NCBI GenBank assembly: GCA_028290325.1
Contig: JAQGJY010000438.1
Coordinates: 1 to 16,457, forward strand
Reading direction: 5' to 3'
From: Tardiphaga sp.
Lineage (GTDB): Bacteria; Pseudomonadota; Alphaproteobacteria; Rhizobiales; Xanthobacteraceae
DNA: 16,457 bases
Shown here: positions 1 through 6,813 of the stretch, piece after piece
Numbering within the stretch: position 1 is the stretch's first letter
Layout of the letters: each line of letters begins with the position of its first letter
Notes under the pieces: model-generated
Told to the model about the DNA's origin: nothing
Databases searched by the model: none
Seen by the model: the letters and a program-made list of their open reading frames with translations, nothing else
Position numbers and translations under genes: made by a program

Positions 1-140
1 CGCTGACGCGGTGCATCTTCGAAGGACTGCGCGACCTGGAAGGACGGTTCTCGCGCGGGGAGCGTTTGAGCCTGGGCCTGCGGCGATGAGATCGCGGCCG
101 CCATCAGTCCCCATCCGAATGCAGCCATCGTGATACGCAT
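1..140 (-). CDS. Exported protein of unknown function, N-terminal 46 residues only (gene runs off the window)
   Basis: An ATG on the minus strand at 138-140 opens a frame that stays open to the window edge. The first residues look like a Sec signal peptide: a short positive start (MRIT), a hydrophobic, Ala/Gly-rich stretch to about residue 17, and a likely cleavage site after the Ala-Gln-Ala repeat near residues 22-24. The mature start is polar and unremarkable, so no family can be named. The gene is divergent from the metallopeptidase-like gene at 241, with 100 bases between them. A purine-rich GC tract just upstream of the ATG could serve as a weak ribosome binding site. The export call rests only on the signal-like N-terminus. 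Confidence 0.55.
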   Translation of the reverse strand, partial: MRITMAAFGWGLMAAAISSPQAQAQTLPAREPSFQVAQSFEDAPRQ

Positions 141-240
141 CGTCCCGCCCCGTCCTGCCGTCAACGCCGCAACGTCCCCGATTGCCGCCCGCGCGTCAAC
201 TCCGCTGCCAATTTTCGCCGAGACGGTTTAGAGGTCGATC

Positions 241-654
241 ATGACCAGCGATATGATGTCCCCCGAGACCAAAGCTCCCGACCTCGCCGCCATGGAGATC
301 ATGGCGCACGAGATGTTCGCGCTCCTGCCGGACGGTTTTCGCAAGCTGTGCGAAGGTGTCATCATCCGCGTCGATGATTTTCCGACCGACGAGGTGTTGG
401 CCGAATTGAAGGCCGAGACCGAATTCGATCTGCTCGGCCTGTTTCAGGGCACCGGCCTGCCGTTCCAGAGCAACGACGAGTCCGGGCGATTGCCGAACAT
501 GGTGTGGCTGTATCGTCGCCCGATCCTCGATTACTGGGCGGAAAACGACGAAACCCTCGGCCATATCGTCCGCCATGTCCTGATCCACGAGATCGGCCAC
601 CATTTCGGGCTTTCGGACGACGACATGGAAGCGATCGAGGCCAGCGTCGACTGA
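241..654 (+). CDS. Metallopeptidase-like protein, zincin_1 / DUF1025 type (PF06262-like)
   Basis: A 137-residue protein with an HEIGHHFGLSDDD segment at residues 116-128. This is an HExxH zinc-binding motif followed by the G-L-S-D-D-D tail typical of the PF06262 'zincin_1' family. The size (about 130-140 aa) and the single compact domain fit that family, which is widespread in alphaproteobacteria but has no well-established substrate. There is no signal peptide, so it is probably cytoplasmic. The ATG at 241 follows an AGAGG-like site around 230-234; an in-frame ATG at 253 is a possible alternative. leuD follows 67 bases downstream on the same strand, with its own ribosome binding site. The family call is strong; peptidase activity is inferred from the motif. 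Confidence 0.85.
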   Translation: MTSDMMSPETKAPDLAAMEIMAHEMFALLPDGFRKLCEGVIIRVDDFPTDEVLAELKAETEFDLLGLFQGTGLPFQSNDESGRLPNMVWLYRRPILDYWAENDETLGHIVRHVLIHEIGHHFGLSDDDMEAIEASVD

Positions 655-673
655 CAGCCGATGGATTGAAGCC

Positions 674-701
674 GGCGCGCAAAGCGGATAAAACGCGCGC
701 C
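674..701 (+). other. Inverted repeat between metallopeptidase-like gene and leuD
   Basis: The 7-base arms ggcgcgc (674-680) and gcgcgcc (695-701) are perfect inverse complements around a 14-base loop. They lie 19 bases after the upstream stop and just before the leuD ribosome binding site. There is no T-run behind them, so an intrinsic terminator is unlikely. A leader hairpin of leuD is possible but unproven. Confidence 0.3.
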
Positions 702-721
702 ACACAGTCGGAGACACGTCG

Positions 722-1327
722 ATGGACAAATTCACCACGCTGGACGGCGTCGCCGCGCCGCTGAAGATCATCAATGTCGATACCGACATGATCATTCCGA
801 AGCAGTATCTCAAGACGATCAAGCGCACCGGCCTCGGCAAGGGGCTGTTCTCCGAGCAGCGCTTCAACGACGACGGCAGCGAGAATCCTGACTTCGTGCT
901 CAACAAGCCGGCCTACCGCAACGCCAAGATTCTGGTGGCCGGCGATAATTTCGGTTGCGGATCGAGCCGCGAGCACGCGCCATGGGCGTTGCTCGATTTC
1001 GGCATCCGCTGCGTGATCTCGACCTCGTTCGGCGACATCTTCTACAACAACTGCTTCAAGAACGGCGTGCTGCCGATCCGCGTCGAGCAGGCCGATCTGG
1101 ACAAATTGTTCGACGACGCCGAGCGCGGCGCCAATGCGACCGTCTCGATCAATCTCGAAGCGCAGGAAATTCGGGGCCCGGACGGCGGCGTCGTCAAGTT
1201 CGAGATCGATCCGTTTCGCAAGCACTGCATGCTCAACGGCCTCGACGACATCGGCCTGACGATGGAGAAGAAGTCCGCGATCGAGACCTATGAGGACAAG
1301 GCCAAGACCGAGCGGGCGTGGGCGTAG
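722..1327 (+). CDS. leuD: 3-isopropylmalate dehydratase small subunit
   Basis: LeuD is the small subunit of isopropylmalate isomerase. With LeuC, which carries the Fe-S cluster, it converts 2-isopropylmalate to 3-isopropylmalate in leucine biosynthesis. The 201-residue protein has the family's usual length and its signatures: the N-V-D-T-D-M-I-I-P segment near residues 18-26 and the swivel-domain motif NFGCGSSREHAPWAL at 76-90. The ATG at 722 follows GGAG at 710-713 with 8 bases spacing. leuC is not in the window, which is normal for alphaproteobacteria where leuC and leuD are often apart. The gene is followed by a degenerate copy of a palindromic repeat and a convergent GST gene. Confidence 0.97.
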   Translation: MDKFTTLDGVAAPLKIINVDTDMIIPKQYLKTIKRTGLGKGLFSEQRFNDDGSENPDFVLNKPAYRNAKILVAGDNFGCGSSREHAPWALLDFGIRCVISTSFGDIFYNNCFKNGVLPIRVEQADLDKLFDDAERGANATVSINLEAQEIRGPDGGVVKFEIDPFRKHCMLNGLDDIGLTMEKKSAIETYEDKAKTERAWA

Positions 1328-1358
1328 CAGCGCGGCGATCCGGTCTGCTTTAAAAGAG

Positions 1359-1419
1359 CTGGATTGCTTGGTCGCATCGATCCTCGCATGCCGAGGACCG
1401 CCAGTCCCCGCAAGGACGA
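1359..1419. repeat. Degenerate copy of an intergenic palindromic repeat (copy A)
   Basis: In the gap between leuD and the convergent GST gene, ctggattgcttgg (1359-1371) resembles ctggattgcctcg of the well-preserved copy at 5386-5511. The terminal ccccgcaaggacga (1406-1419) differs at only two of 14 positions from cctcgcaatgacga at 5498-5511. It looks like one half of that element, with the other half lost or decayed. Confidence 0.5.
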
Positions 1420-1422
1420 TTT

Positions 1423-2088
1423 CTATTTGCCGATCTGATACGGCCCGCCGGCCTCAAGCGCGCGGCGATAGGCCGGCCGGGCGTGGATCTCGGCGAGAAA
1501 CTCCATCGCCTTGGGATGTCCGTTCGCCAGCCCGCCGCGCGCGCTGGCGGCTTCCAGCGGAAAGCTCATCTGGATATCCGCGGCGCTGAACGCGCTGCCG
1601 GCAAACCACGGGCGTCCTGACAGCTCGCTTTCCCAGAACGCCATGTGCGTCCTGAGTTGCGGCGTCACCAGCGTCGCCAGCGCCTGATCGCAGATCTTGC
1701 GCACCAGCGGACGCACCAGAAACGGCGACCGCGCCGGCATCAGCGTGAACAGCAGCTTCAGCAGCAGCGGCGACATCGCCGAACCCTCGGCGTAATGCAG
1801 CCAATACGTGTAGCGCAGCCGCTCCGGCGAGCCGTCCGGCGGGCTCAGCCGGCCGTTGCCGTAGGTGGCGACGAGATATTCGACGATCGCGCCGGATTCC
1901 GCGATGGTGTGGCCGTTGTCCGTGATGACCGGCGACTTGCCGAGCGGATGGATGGCGCGCAATTCCGGCGGGGCCAGCATGTTGGACATGCGCTGGTAGC
2001 GCTTGATCTCATAGGGCACGCCGAGCTCCTCGAGCAGCCACAGCACGCGCTGCGACCGCGAATTATTCAGATGATGAACCGTCAGCAT
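1423..2088 (-). CDS. Glutathione S-transferase family protein (GTT1-like)
   Basis: A soluble, 221-residue two-domain GST. The N-terminal thioredoxin-like half starts M-L-T-V-H-H-L-N-N-S-R-S-Q-R and carries the glutathione-site elements G-K-S-P-V (50-54, cis-Pro 53) and A-E-S-G-A-I (63-68). Ser10 or Ser12 sits where the activating hydroxyl residue is expected. The C-terminal helical half includes the P-W-F-A-G-S-A-F-S-A-A-D-I-Q segment near 160-173, the N-capping box of GSTs. The start at 2086-2088 is chosen because the fold begins immediately there; the much longer open frame upstream has no GST homology. It is divergent from the isomerase-like gene at 2254, itself a kappa-GST fold. Substrate unknown; detoxification or catabolic conjugation is inferred. 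Confidence 0.92.
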   Translation of the reverse strand: MLTVHHLNNSRSQRVLWLLEELGVPYEIKRYQRMSNMLAPPELRAIHPLGKSPVITDNGHTIAESGAIVEYLVATYGNGRLSPPDGSPERLRYTYWLHYAEGSAMSPLLLKLLFTLMPARSPFLVRPLVRKICDQALATLVTPQLRTHMAFWESELSGRPWFAGSAFSAADIQMSFPLEAASARGGLANGHPKAMEFLAEIHARPAYRRALEAGGPYQIGK

Positions 2089-2211
2089 AGATGCCCTCGC
2101 GCGATCGCTGGATCGAGCGCTTGTCCTGCCAGCCCGCCGGCGTAAAGTCGAGTCGTTGCTCGTCACGGCAACCCGCGCTAGGTTGGTTGAATGACGTGCA
2201 TCATATGACCT

Positions 2212-2235
2212 GCGGCCGCGACCCCCGGCGGCCGC
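2212..2235. other. GC-rich hairpin in the leader of the isomerase-like gene
   Basis: Two copies of the self-palindromic octamer gcggccgc (2212-2219 and 2228-2235) are separated by 8 bases, so they can pair as a perfect 8-bp stem. The hairpin lies in the divergent GST/isomerase gap, a few bases before the GGGAGAG ribosome binding site at about 2241-2247. It could affect translation or act as an operator; nothing further is shown. Confidence 0.35.
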
Positions 2236-2253
2236 GCACCGGGAGAGCCGCGG

Positions 2254-2862
2254 ATGAGCAAGCCAGCGCCACAATTCCAGTTCGATGTCGGCAGCCCGAA
2301 TGCCTATCTCGCGCACAAGGCGATCCCCGCGATCGAGCAACGCATCGGCGTCAAGTTCGAGTATGTGCCGGTGCTGCTCGGCGGCATCTTCAAGGCGACC
2401 AACAACAGGTCGCCGGCCGAGACGCTGGCCGGCGTCAAGAACAAGCGCGAATTTCACGCCATCGAGACGCAGCGTTTTCTCAAGCGCTACAATGTCGCGA
2501 ACTACGTCTGGAATCCGCACTTTCCGGTCAACACGCTGAATCTGATGCGCGCCGCCTGTGCCGCGCAGCTCGACGGCGGGCTTGCGGCCTATGTCGACTC
2601 CGCGTTCAAACATATGTGGGCCGAACCGAAAAACATGGCCGATCCGGAGCTCGCGATGGCTGCTTTCGCGGCCGATGGCATCGATGCCAAGGCGCTGTTC
2701 GCGCGATCGCAGGAGCCCGACGTGAAGGCGAGGCTGATGGCGAACACGCAGGATGCCGTCGCGCGCGGGGCGTTCGGCTCACCGACCTTCTTCGTCGGTG
2801 ACGACATGTATTACGGCAAGGAGCAATTGCGCGACATCGAGGATGCGTATGCCGGGACCTGA
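2254..2862 (+). CDS. 2-hydroxychromene-2-carboxylate isomerase / DsbA-family (kappa GST-like) protein
   Basis: A 202-residue protein of the HCCA isomerase (NahD-like) family, a kappa-class GST fold that in naphthalene catabolism uses glutathione to isomerise 2-hydroxychromene-2-carboxylate. The N-terminus, F-Q-F-D-V-G-S-P-N-A-Y-L-A (8-20), places Ser14 at the conserved catalytic serine position. F-P-V-N-T-L (90-95) and the late G-S-P-T-F-F-V-G segment (175-182, cis-Pro177) are family hallmarks. The length matches. GGGAGAG at about 2241-2247 precedes the ATG. No other aromatic-degradation gene is nearby, so the true substrate is unclear; a general glutathione-dependent role beside the GST is equally possible. 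A degraded repeat follows. Confidence 0.88.
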   Translation: MSKPAPQFQFDVGSPNAYLAHKAIPAIEQRIGVKFEYVPVLLGGIFKATNNRSPAETLAGVKNKREFHAIETQRFLKRYNVANYVWNPHFPVNTLNLMRAACAAQLDGGLAAYVDSAFKHMWAEPKNMADPELAMAAFAADGIDAKALFARSQEPDVKARLMANTQDAVARGAFGSPTFFVGDDMYYGKEQLRDIEDAYAGT

Positions 2863-2866
2863 GCGC

Positions 2867-2972
2867 ATCGCGAGCCGCTCGGCGGTCGGCGACTTCGCGG
2901 CCGACCACCGAGCGAAGCCATCCCGTTTTCTCTGACGAAGCAGCAGACTGGATCGCGTCGTCGCAACGACGA
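2867..2972. repeat. Degenerate copy of the palindromic repeat (copy B)
   Basis: The gap between the isomerase-like gene and the SDR holds a decayed palindrome. It has an inner ggtcggc/gccgacc pair around 2884-2908, a gaagcagcagactggat stretch, and the end cgtcgtcgcaacgacga (2956-2972), which resembles the termini of the better copy at 5386-5511. Assignment is by eye. Confidence 0.45.
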
Positions 2973-2997
2973 TTGAAACGCCTTGGAGACCAATGAC

Positions 2998-3735
2998 ATG
3001 CAGAAACGCAACGCCACCGTTGCCGTGATCGGCGCGGGCGATTTCATCGGCGCGGAAATCGCCAAAAAATTCGCGGCCGAGGGCTTCACCGTGTTCGCGG
3101 GCCGGCGCAACGGCGACAAATTGAAGCCGCTGGTTGCCGACATCGAAACAGCGGGCGGCGCGATCGTCGCGCGCTCGCTCGACGCGCGCAAGGAAGACGA
3201 GATCACCGCCTTCCTGCAAGACGCCGACGCGCACGCACCGCTGGAGATATGCATCTTCAACGTCGGCGCCAACGTCAACTTTCCGATTCTCGAAACCACC
3301 GACCGCGTGTTTCGCAAGGTCTGGGAAATGGCCTGCTATTCGGGCTTTCTCGCCGGCCGCGAAGCGACGCGGCTGATGCTGCCGCGCGGCGGCGGCAATA
3401 TCTTCTTCACCGGCGCGACAGCGAGCCTGCGCGGCGGCTCCGGTTTCGCGGCCTTCGCGGCGGCGAAATTTGGCTTGCGCGCTGTCGCGCAGGCGATGGC
3501 CCGCGAGCTGGGGCCGAAGAACATCCACGTCGCGCATCTGGTCATCGACTCCGGCGTCGATACCGCGTGGGTGCGCGAACGCCGCGAGCAACTCTGGGGC
3601 AAGGAGGCGCTGGACAATCCGGACCTGCTGATGCCGCCATCGTCGGTCGCGGAATCCTACTGGCAATTATACAATCAGCCGCGCAGCGCGTGGACGTTCG
3701 AGATGGAAATTCGTCCGTTCGGTGAAAAGTGGTAG
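2998..3735 (+). CDS. Atypical short-chain dehydrogenase/reductase (SDR) family protein lacking the catalytic Ser and Tyr
   Basis: A 245-residue Rossmann-fold protein of SDR length. The cofactor motif is G-A-G-D-F-I-G (12-18), an A-G-R-R turn lies at 34-37, and N-V-G-A (88-91) replaces the usual N-N-A-G. At the active site the YxxxK signature reads F-A-A-A-K (153-157): Lys157 is kept but Tyr is Phe. The region about 13 residues earlier, where Ser is expected, reads T-G-A-T-A (138-142). It therefore may not be a classical SDR oxidoreductase, although the NAD(P) fold looks intact. The ATG at 2998 is preferred over an in-frame TTG at 2983, because GGAG at 2985-2988 is 9 bases before it. The product and substrate are unknown. 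It sits between the GST-like pair and a ketopantoate-reductase homologue. Confidence 0.88.
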   Translation: MQKRNATVAVIGAGDFIGAEIAKKFAAEGFTVFAGRRNGDKLKPLVADIETAGGAIVARSLDARKEDEITAFLQDADAHAPLEICIFNVGANVNFPILETTDRVFRKVWEMACYSGFLAGREATRLMLPRGGGNIFFTGATASLRGGSGFAAFAAAKFGLRAVAQAMARELGPKNIHVAHLVIDSGVDTAWVRERREQLWGKEALDNPDLLMPPSSVAESYWQLYNQPRSAWTFEMEIRPFGEKW

Positions 3736-3739
3736 GGTT

Positions 3740-3789
3740 CGTCATTGCGAGACGCGACGACCGTCTTCGAGCGACGGCATTGCCGAATG
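3740..3789. repeat. Palindromic repeat fragment (copy C)
   Basis: Directly after the SDR stop, cgtcattgcgag (3740-3751) is the exact inverse complement of the right end of the copy at 5499-5510. It is followed by gacgcgacga and a small ccgtc/gacgg hairpin. It extends in frame into the next gene's upstream region, which explains an artificially early open frame there. Confidence 0.55.
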
Positions 3790-3801
3790 GAGATGGATGA
3801 C

Positions 3802-4725
3802 ATGAAAATTCTCGTGGTCGGTGCCGGTTCGATCGGCGGCTATTTCGGCGGCCGGATGTTGCAGGCCGGCGCCGACATCACGTTTCTGGTGCGGTCGCGG
3901 CGGGCGCGGGAGCTGGCGCGCGATGGCCTTGTCATCAAGAGCCCGCATGGCGACCTGACCATCCCGACTCCGCCGACGGTCGAAGCCGTCGGGCTCAAGC
4001 AAAAATATGACGTCGTGCTGCTGAGTTGCAAGGCGTTCGATCTCGACGACGCGATCCTGTCCGTCGCGCCGGCGGTCGGTGATCACACGATGATCGTGCC
4101 GCTGTTGAACGGCATGAAGCATCTCGACGTGCTCGACAAGACATTCGGACCAGAGCGCGTGCTCGGCGGGCAATGCGCGATCGCGACGACATTGAACGCG
4201 CAACGCGAAGTCGTTCAGCTCGCGCCGATGCAGTCGCTGTCGTTCGGCGAACGCGACGGGTCGATGTCCGAGCGCGTCAAGGGCCTCGCGACGATCATCG
4301 AAGCCGGTAATTTTTCCGGCACCGCCAGCCCCGCCATCCTGCAAGAGATGTGGGAGAAATGGGCCTTTCTCGCCACGCTCGCCGGCGTCACCACCAGCAT
4401 GCGCGGTCCGATCGGACCTATCATCGCCGCCCCCGGCGGCCGCGACTTCGTGCTGGGCGTGCGCGACGAATGCGCGGCGGTCGCCGCTGCCGCCGGCCAT
4501 GCCTTGCGCGACGACAATCGCGCCCGGGTCGAGAGCATCCTGACGACAGAGGGCTCGACGATGACGGCGTCGATGTTTCGCGACCTTCAGGCCGGGGCGG
4601 CGATCGAGGCCGATCACGTCATCGGCGACATGATCGCGCGCGCCGATGCGGCGAAGTCGCCGGCGCCGCGCTTGCGGATGATCTACACGCACCTCAAGGT
4701 ATATGAGGCGCAGCGCAAAACGTAA
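3802..4725 (+). CDS. 2-dehydropantoate 2-reductase (ketopantoate reductase) family protein
   Basis: A 307-residue protein of the ApbA/PanE family, which reduces ketopantoate to pantoate with NADPH in pantothenate synthesis. The N-terminal Rossmann motif is G-A-G-S-I-G-G (7-13). Asn103 in P-L-L-N-G-M, Lys186 in E-M-W-E-K-W-A-F and Glu269 in A-I-E-A-D match the positions of the catalytic Asn, Lys and Glu of PanE. The ATG at 3802 follows GGAG (3789-3792) by 9 bases; in-frame ATGs at 3787 and 3793 would overlap that site. Many alphaproteobacteria have several paralogues of this family, and panB/panC are not here, so I leave the symbol blank: it may act on another 2-oxo acid. It converges with the cytochrome gene. 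Confidence 0.92.
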   Translation: MKILVVGAGSIGGYFGGRMLQAGADITFLVRSRRARELARDGLVIKSPHGDLTIPTPPTVEAVGLKQKYDVVLLSCKAFDLDDAILSVAPAVGDHTMIVPLLNGMKHLDVLDKTFGPERVLGGQCAIATTLNAQREVVQLAPMQSLSFGERDGSMSERVKGLATIIEAGNFSGTASPAILQEMWEKWAFLATLAGVTTSMRGPIGPIIAAPGGRDFVLGVRDECAAVAAAAGHALRDDNRARVESILTTEGSTMTASMFRDLQAGAAIEADHVIGDMIARADAAKSPAPRLRMIYTHLKVYEAQRKT

Positions 4726-4746
4726 GGCCCTGTCAGGCTGTTGGCG

Positions 4747-4781
4747 GCTGCGACGCTCTTTGAAGGTGCGATCTTCGCAGC
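4747..4781. terminator. Possible weak bidirectional terminator hairpin between convergent genes
   Basis: The arms gctgcga (4747-4753) and tcgcagc (4775-4781) are perfect inverse complements in the 66-base gap between the convergent ketopantoate-reductase-like and cytochrome genes. The loop is long (21 bases) and there is no clear T-run, so the call is tentative. Confidence 0.3.
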
Positions 4782-4791
4782 GGCGACACCG

Positions 4792-5373
4792 CTACTGCAC
4801 ATGCGCGAGATAATGCGCCAGCGCCGTGATCTCCTCGTCCTGCAGTGAATAGGCGACATCGGCCATCGCGGCCATGCCGCCGCCGGCACGCGCGCCGGAT
4901 TTATAATCGCGCAGCGCTTTCAACAGATAGTCCTCCCGCTGGCCGGCGATCCGCGCCGTCGCCTTCACGCCGGCGAATGAATCCAGATGGCATGACGTGC
5001 AGCGCCGCCCGGCGGCCGACAGTTTGCCCTTGTCGCTGAGGCCCGGATCAGGATCGGGCGTGACGCCCTTCGGCGGCGGCAACGACGCGAAATACGCACC
5101 GAGATTGCGGATGTCCTCATTGGTCAGGTCTTCGACGACGGCCTGCATCTGCTCGTTCTTGCGCGTGCCGGCGCGAAAGAAGATCAACTGCCATTGCGTA
5201 TAGAGATCGGGCTGCCCGGCGAGCGAGGGGATGGTCTCGGTGGTCGAGACGCCGGTGTCGCCGTGGCAGGCGGCGCAGGCTTGTGCCTTGGCCTTGCCGG
5301 CTTCGATGTCGGCGGCGTTCGCCGCCGCGGATGTCAGCAGGACCGCGACGATCGCCATACTCAATTTCAACAT
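4792..5373 (-). CDS. Diheme c-type cytochrome, cytochrome c4-like
   Basis: A periplasmic electron carrier of 193 residues. Residues 1-20 form a signal peptide (MLKLSMAIVAVLLTS, then A-A-A-N-A|A-D). Two class I heme sites are present: C-A-A-C-H (33-37) and C-T-S-C-H (125-129). Met76 and Met167 or Met170 are candidate sixth ligands. Two similar halves joined by a Pro-rich linker (99-110) are typical of cytochrome c4. The start at 5373 is chosen for the signal peptide and the GGAGAGG site at 5378-5384; the longer frame upstream crosses a repeat. It lies 138 bases downstream of the PQQ-type dehydrogenase on the same strand, so it is a good candidate electron acceptor for that enzyme. Confidence 0.93.
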   Translation of the reverse strand: MLKLSMAIVAVLLTSAAANAADIEAGKAKAQACAACHGDTGVSTTETIPSLAGQPDLYTQWQLIFFRAGTRKNEQMQAVVEDLTNEDIRNLGAYFASLPPPKGVTPDPDPGLSDKGKLSAAGRRCTSCHLDSFAGVKATARIAGQREDYLLKALRDYKSGARAGGGMAAMADVAYSLQDEEITALAHYLAHVQ

Positions 5374-5385
5374 TGGACCTCTCCG

Positions 5386-5511
5386 CGTCGTCGCGAGCCG
5401 GCAAATCGACTTCGATTTGCCTGTGCGAGGCAATCCAGTTCTTTAGAAATCTGGATTGCCTCGCCGGCAAGAGTCTCGAAGCGGAGAAACGACGGCGCCT
5501 CGCAATGACGA
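5386..5511. repeat. Palindromic intergenic repeat, best-preserved copy (copy D)
   Basis: This fills most of the gap between the dehydrogenase and cytochrome genes. The ends cgtcgtcgcgag (5386-5397) and ctcgcaatgacg (5499-5510) are imperfect inverse complements (10 of 12). Inside lie a perfect 9-bp hairpin with a 2-base loop (gcaaatcga / tcgatttgc, 5401-5420) and a perfect 14-bp inverted repeat (gcgaggcaatccag 5425-5438 / ctggattgcctcgc 5451-5464). The structure resembles REP/MITE-like palindromes known from Bradyrhizobium relatives. Any read-through transcript would fold strongly just before the cytochrome ribosome binding site. Confidence 0.75.
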
Positions 5512-6813
5512 CTATGGTTTCGCGTAGGAGATCCGGTAAATCGCGCCGGCCCAGTCGTCCGCGATCAGGATCGAACCATCCTTGGCCTGGATCACGTCGG
5601 CCGGGCGGCCGAGATAGCCGGTGTCGCCTTCGATCCAGCCCGACGCGAACACCTCCTGCTTGGCATTCTTGCCGTCCGGATCGACCGTGACGCGCTTGAT
5701 GCGCGCGCCCTGATATTTGTTGCGATTCCACGAGCCGTGTTCGGCGATCAGGATGTTGTTCTTGTATTCGGCGGGGAATTGATCGCCGGTGTAGAACTTC
5801 ATGCCGAGCGGAGCGACGTGGGCGCCGAGATTGACCACCGGTGGCGTGAACTCCGAGCAGTTGTGGCCCATCGCGAATTTCGGATCCGGCATGTCGCCCT
5901 GGTGACAGTACGGATAGCCGAAGTGCTCGCCCATTCTCGAAATCATGTTGAGCTTGTCGCTTGGCAGATCGTTGCTGATCCAATCGCGCGCGTTCTCGGT
6001 GAACCAGTATTTGCCGCTGCGCGGATCGACGTCGCCGCCGACGCTGTTCCGCACCCCCAGCGCGACCAGTTCGGCATTGCCCGTCTTGGGATCGACGCGA
6101 CGGATTTGCGACACGCTGGTCGGGGGCAGGCCGATGTTGAAGGGCGGCCCGAGCGGAATATAGAACCAACCGTCCTTGTCGGCGGCGAGATATTTCCAGC
6201 CATGCGCGGCGTAAGACGGCATGTCGTCATAGACCACCTTCGCCTCCGGCATCTTGTCGAGGTTGGCTTCAGCATTGTCGTATTTCATCAGCTTGTTGAT
6301 ATCGACGACGTAAAGCGCGCCATCGCGGAAGGCGACGCCTGTCGGCATCTTCAAGCCTTTGAGAACGGTCTTGACGTCCTTCTTGCCGGCTTTGTCGGTG
6401 ATGGCATAGACGTTGCCGAGCCCGAACGAACCGACGAACAGGGTGCCGTTGTCGCCCCACGCCATCTGCCGCGCGGCCAGCACGCCGGAGGCATAGACCT
6501 CGATCTTGAAGCCCGGCGGCAGCTTGATCTTTTTCATCATGGCCGCCAATTCGGCGTCCGATGCGCCGGTCGGCGGCCCGGCCGGCGGGGCCTGGCCTTT
6601 TTGCGCTTCGGTCTCGTCGCCGAGGAACCAGTCGTCCGGCGGGTTGGTCCAGAAATCCTTGCTGTCGGATTTGTAGCTCTTGAGCTTCTCCTGCGCGCTG
6701 GCGTCGGTCGCGCCTTGCGTGACGCCGGCTATCGCGACGATCGCAGCGCAAGCGAGAAGGGACCTGGTGAAATTCGAGCGCGTGAATGCCTTGCGGCGGA
6801 TGGCCGGTATCAT
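5512..6813 (-). CDS. PQQ-dependent sugar dehydrogenase family protein (glucose/sorbosone dehydrogenase type)
   Basis: A 433-residue exported beta-propeller dehydrogenase. It has a long signal peptide: a basic start (R6-R7-K8, R12, R17), a hydrophobic core at about 18-31 and probable cleavage near A-S-A-Q (38-41). The mature part has the family pattern: L-P-P-G-F-K-I-E-V-Y-A (strand 1), G-V-R-N-S-V-G-G-D-V, W-F-T-E-N, F-G-Y-P-Y-C-H-Q-G-D, A-P-L-G-M-K-F-Y-T-G, A-E-H-G-S-W-N-R and the late G-R-P-A-D-V. These match the sorbosone/soluble glucose dehydrogenase family, which uses PQQ in the periplasm. The ATG follows a GGGAG-type site (rc of 6821-6826) by 7 bases. The cytochrome c4-like gene lies downstream. 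The exact sugar or aldehyde substrate cannot be read from sequence. Confidence 0.92.
   Translation of the reverse strand: MIPAIRRKAFTRSNFTRSLLACAAIVAIAGVTQGATDASAQEKLKSYKSDSKDFWTNPPDDWFLGDETEAQKGQAPPAGPPTGASDAELAAMMKKIKLPPGFKIEVYASGVLAARQMAWGDNGTLFVGSFGLGNVYAITDKAGKKDVKTVLKGLKMPTGVAFRDGALYVVDINKLMKYDNAEANLDKMPEAKVVYDDMPSYAAHGWKYLAADKDGWFYIPLGPPFNIGLPPTSVSQIRRVDPKTGNAELVALGVRNSVGGDVDPRSGKYWFTENARDWISNDLPSDKLNMISRMGEHFGYPYCHQGDMPDPKFAMGHNCSEFTPPVVNLGAHVAPLGMKFYTGDQFPAEYKNNILIAEHGSWNRNKYQGARIKRVTVDPDGKNAKQEVFASGWIEGDTGYLGRPADVIQAKDGSILIADDWAGAIYRISYAKP

Noticed and set aside
2089..2613. N-terminal extension of the GST frame on the minus strand
   Set aside because: It is antisense to the isomerase-like gene and the GST fold starts exactly at the ATG at 2088.
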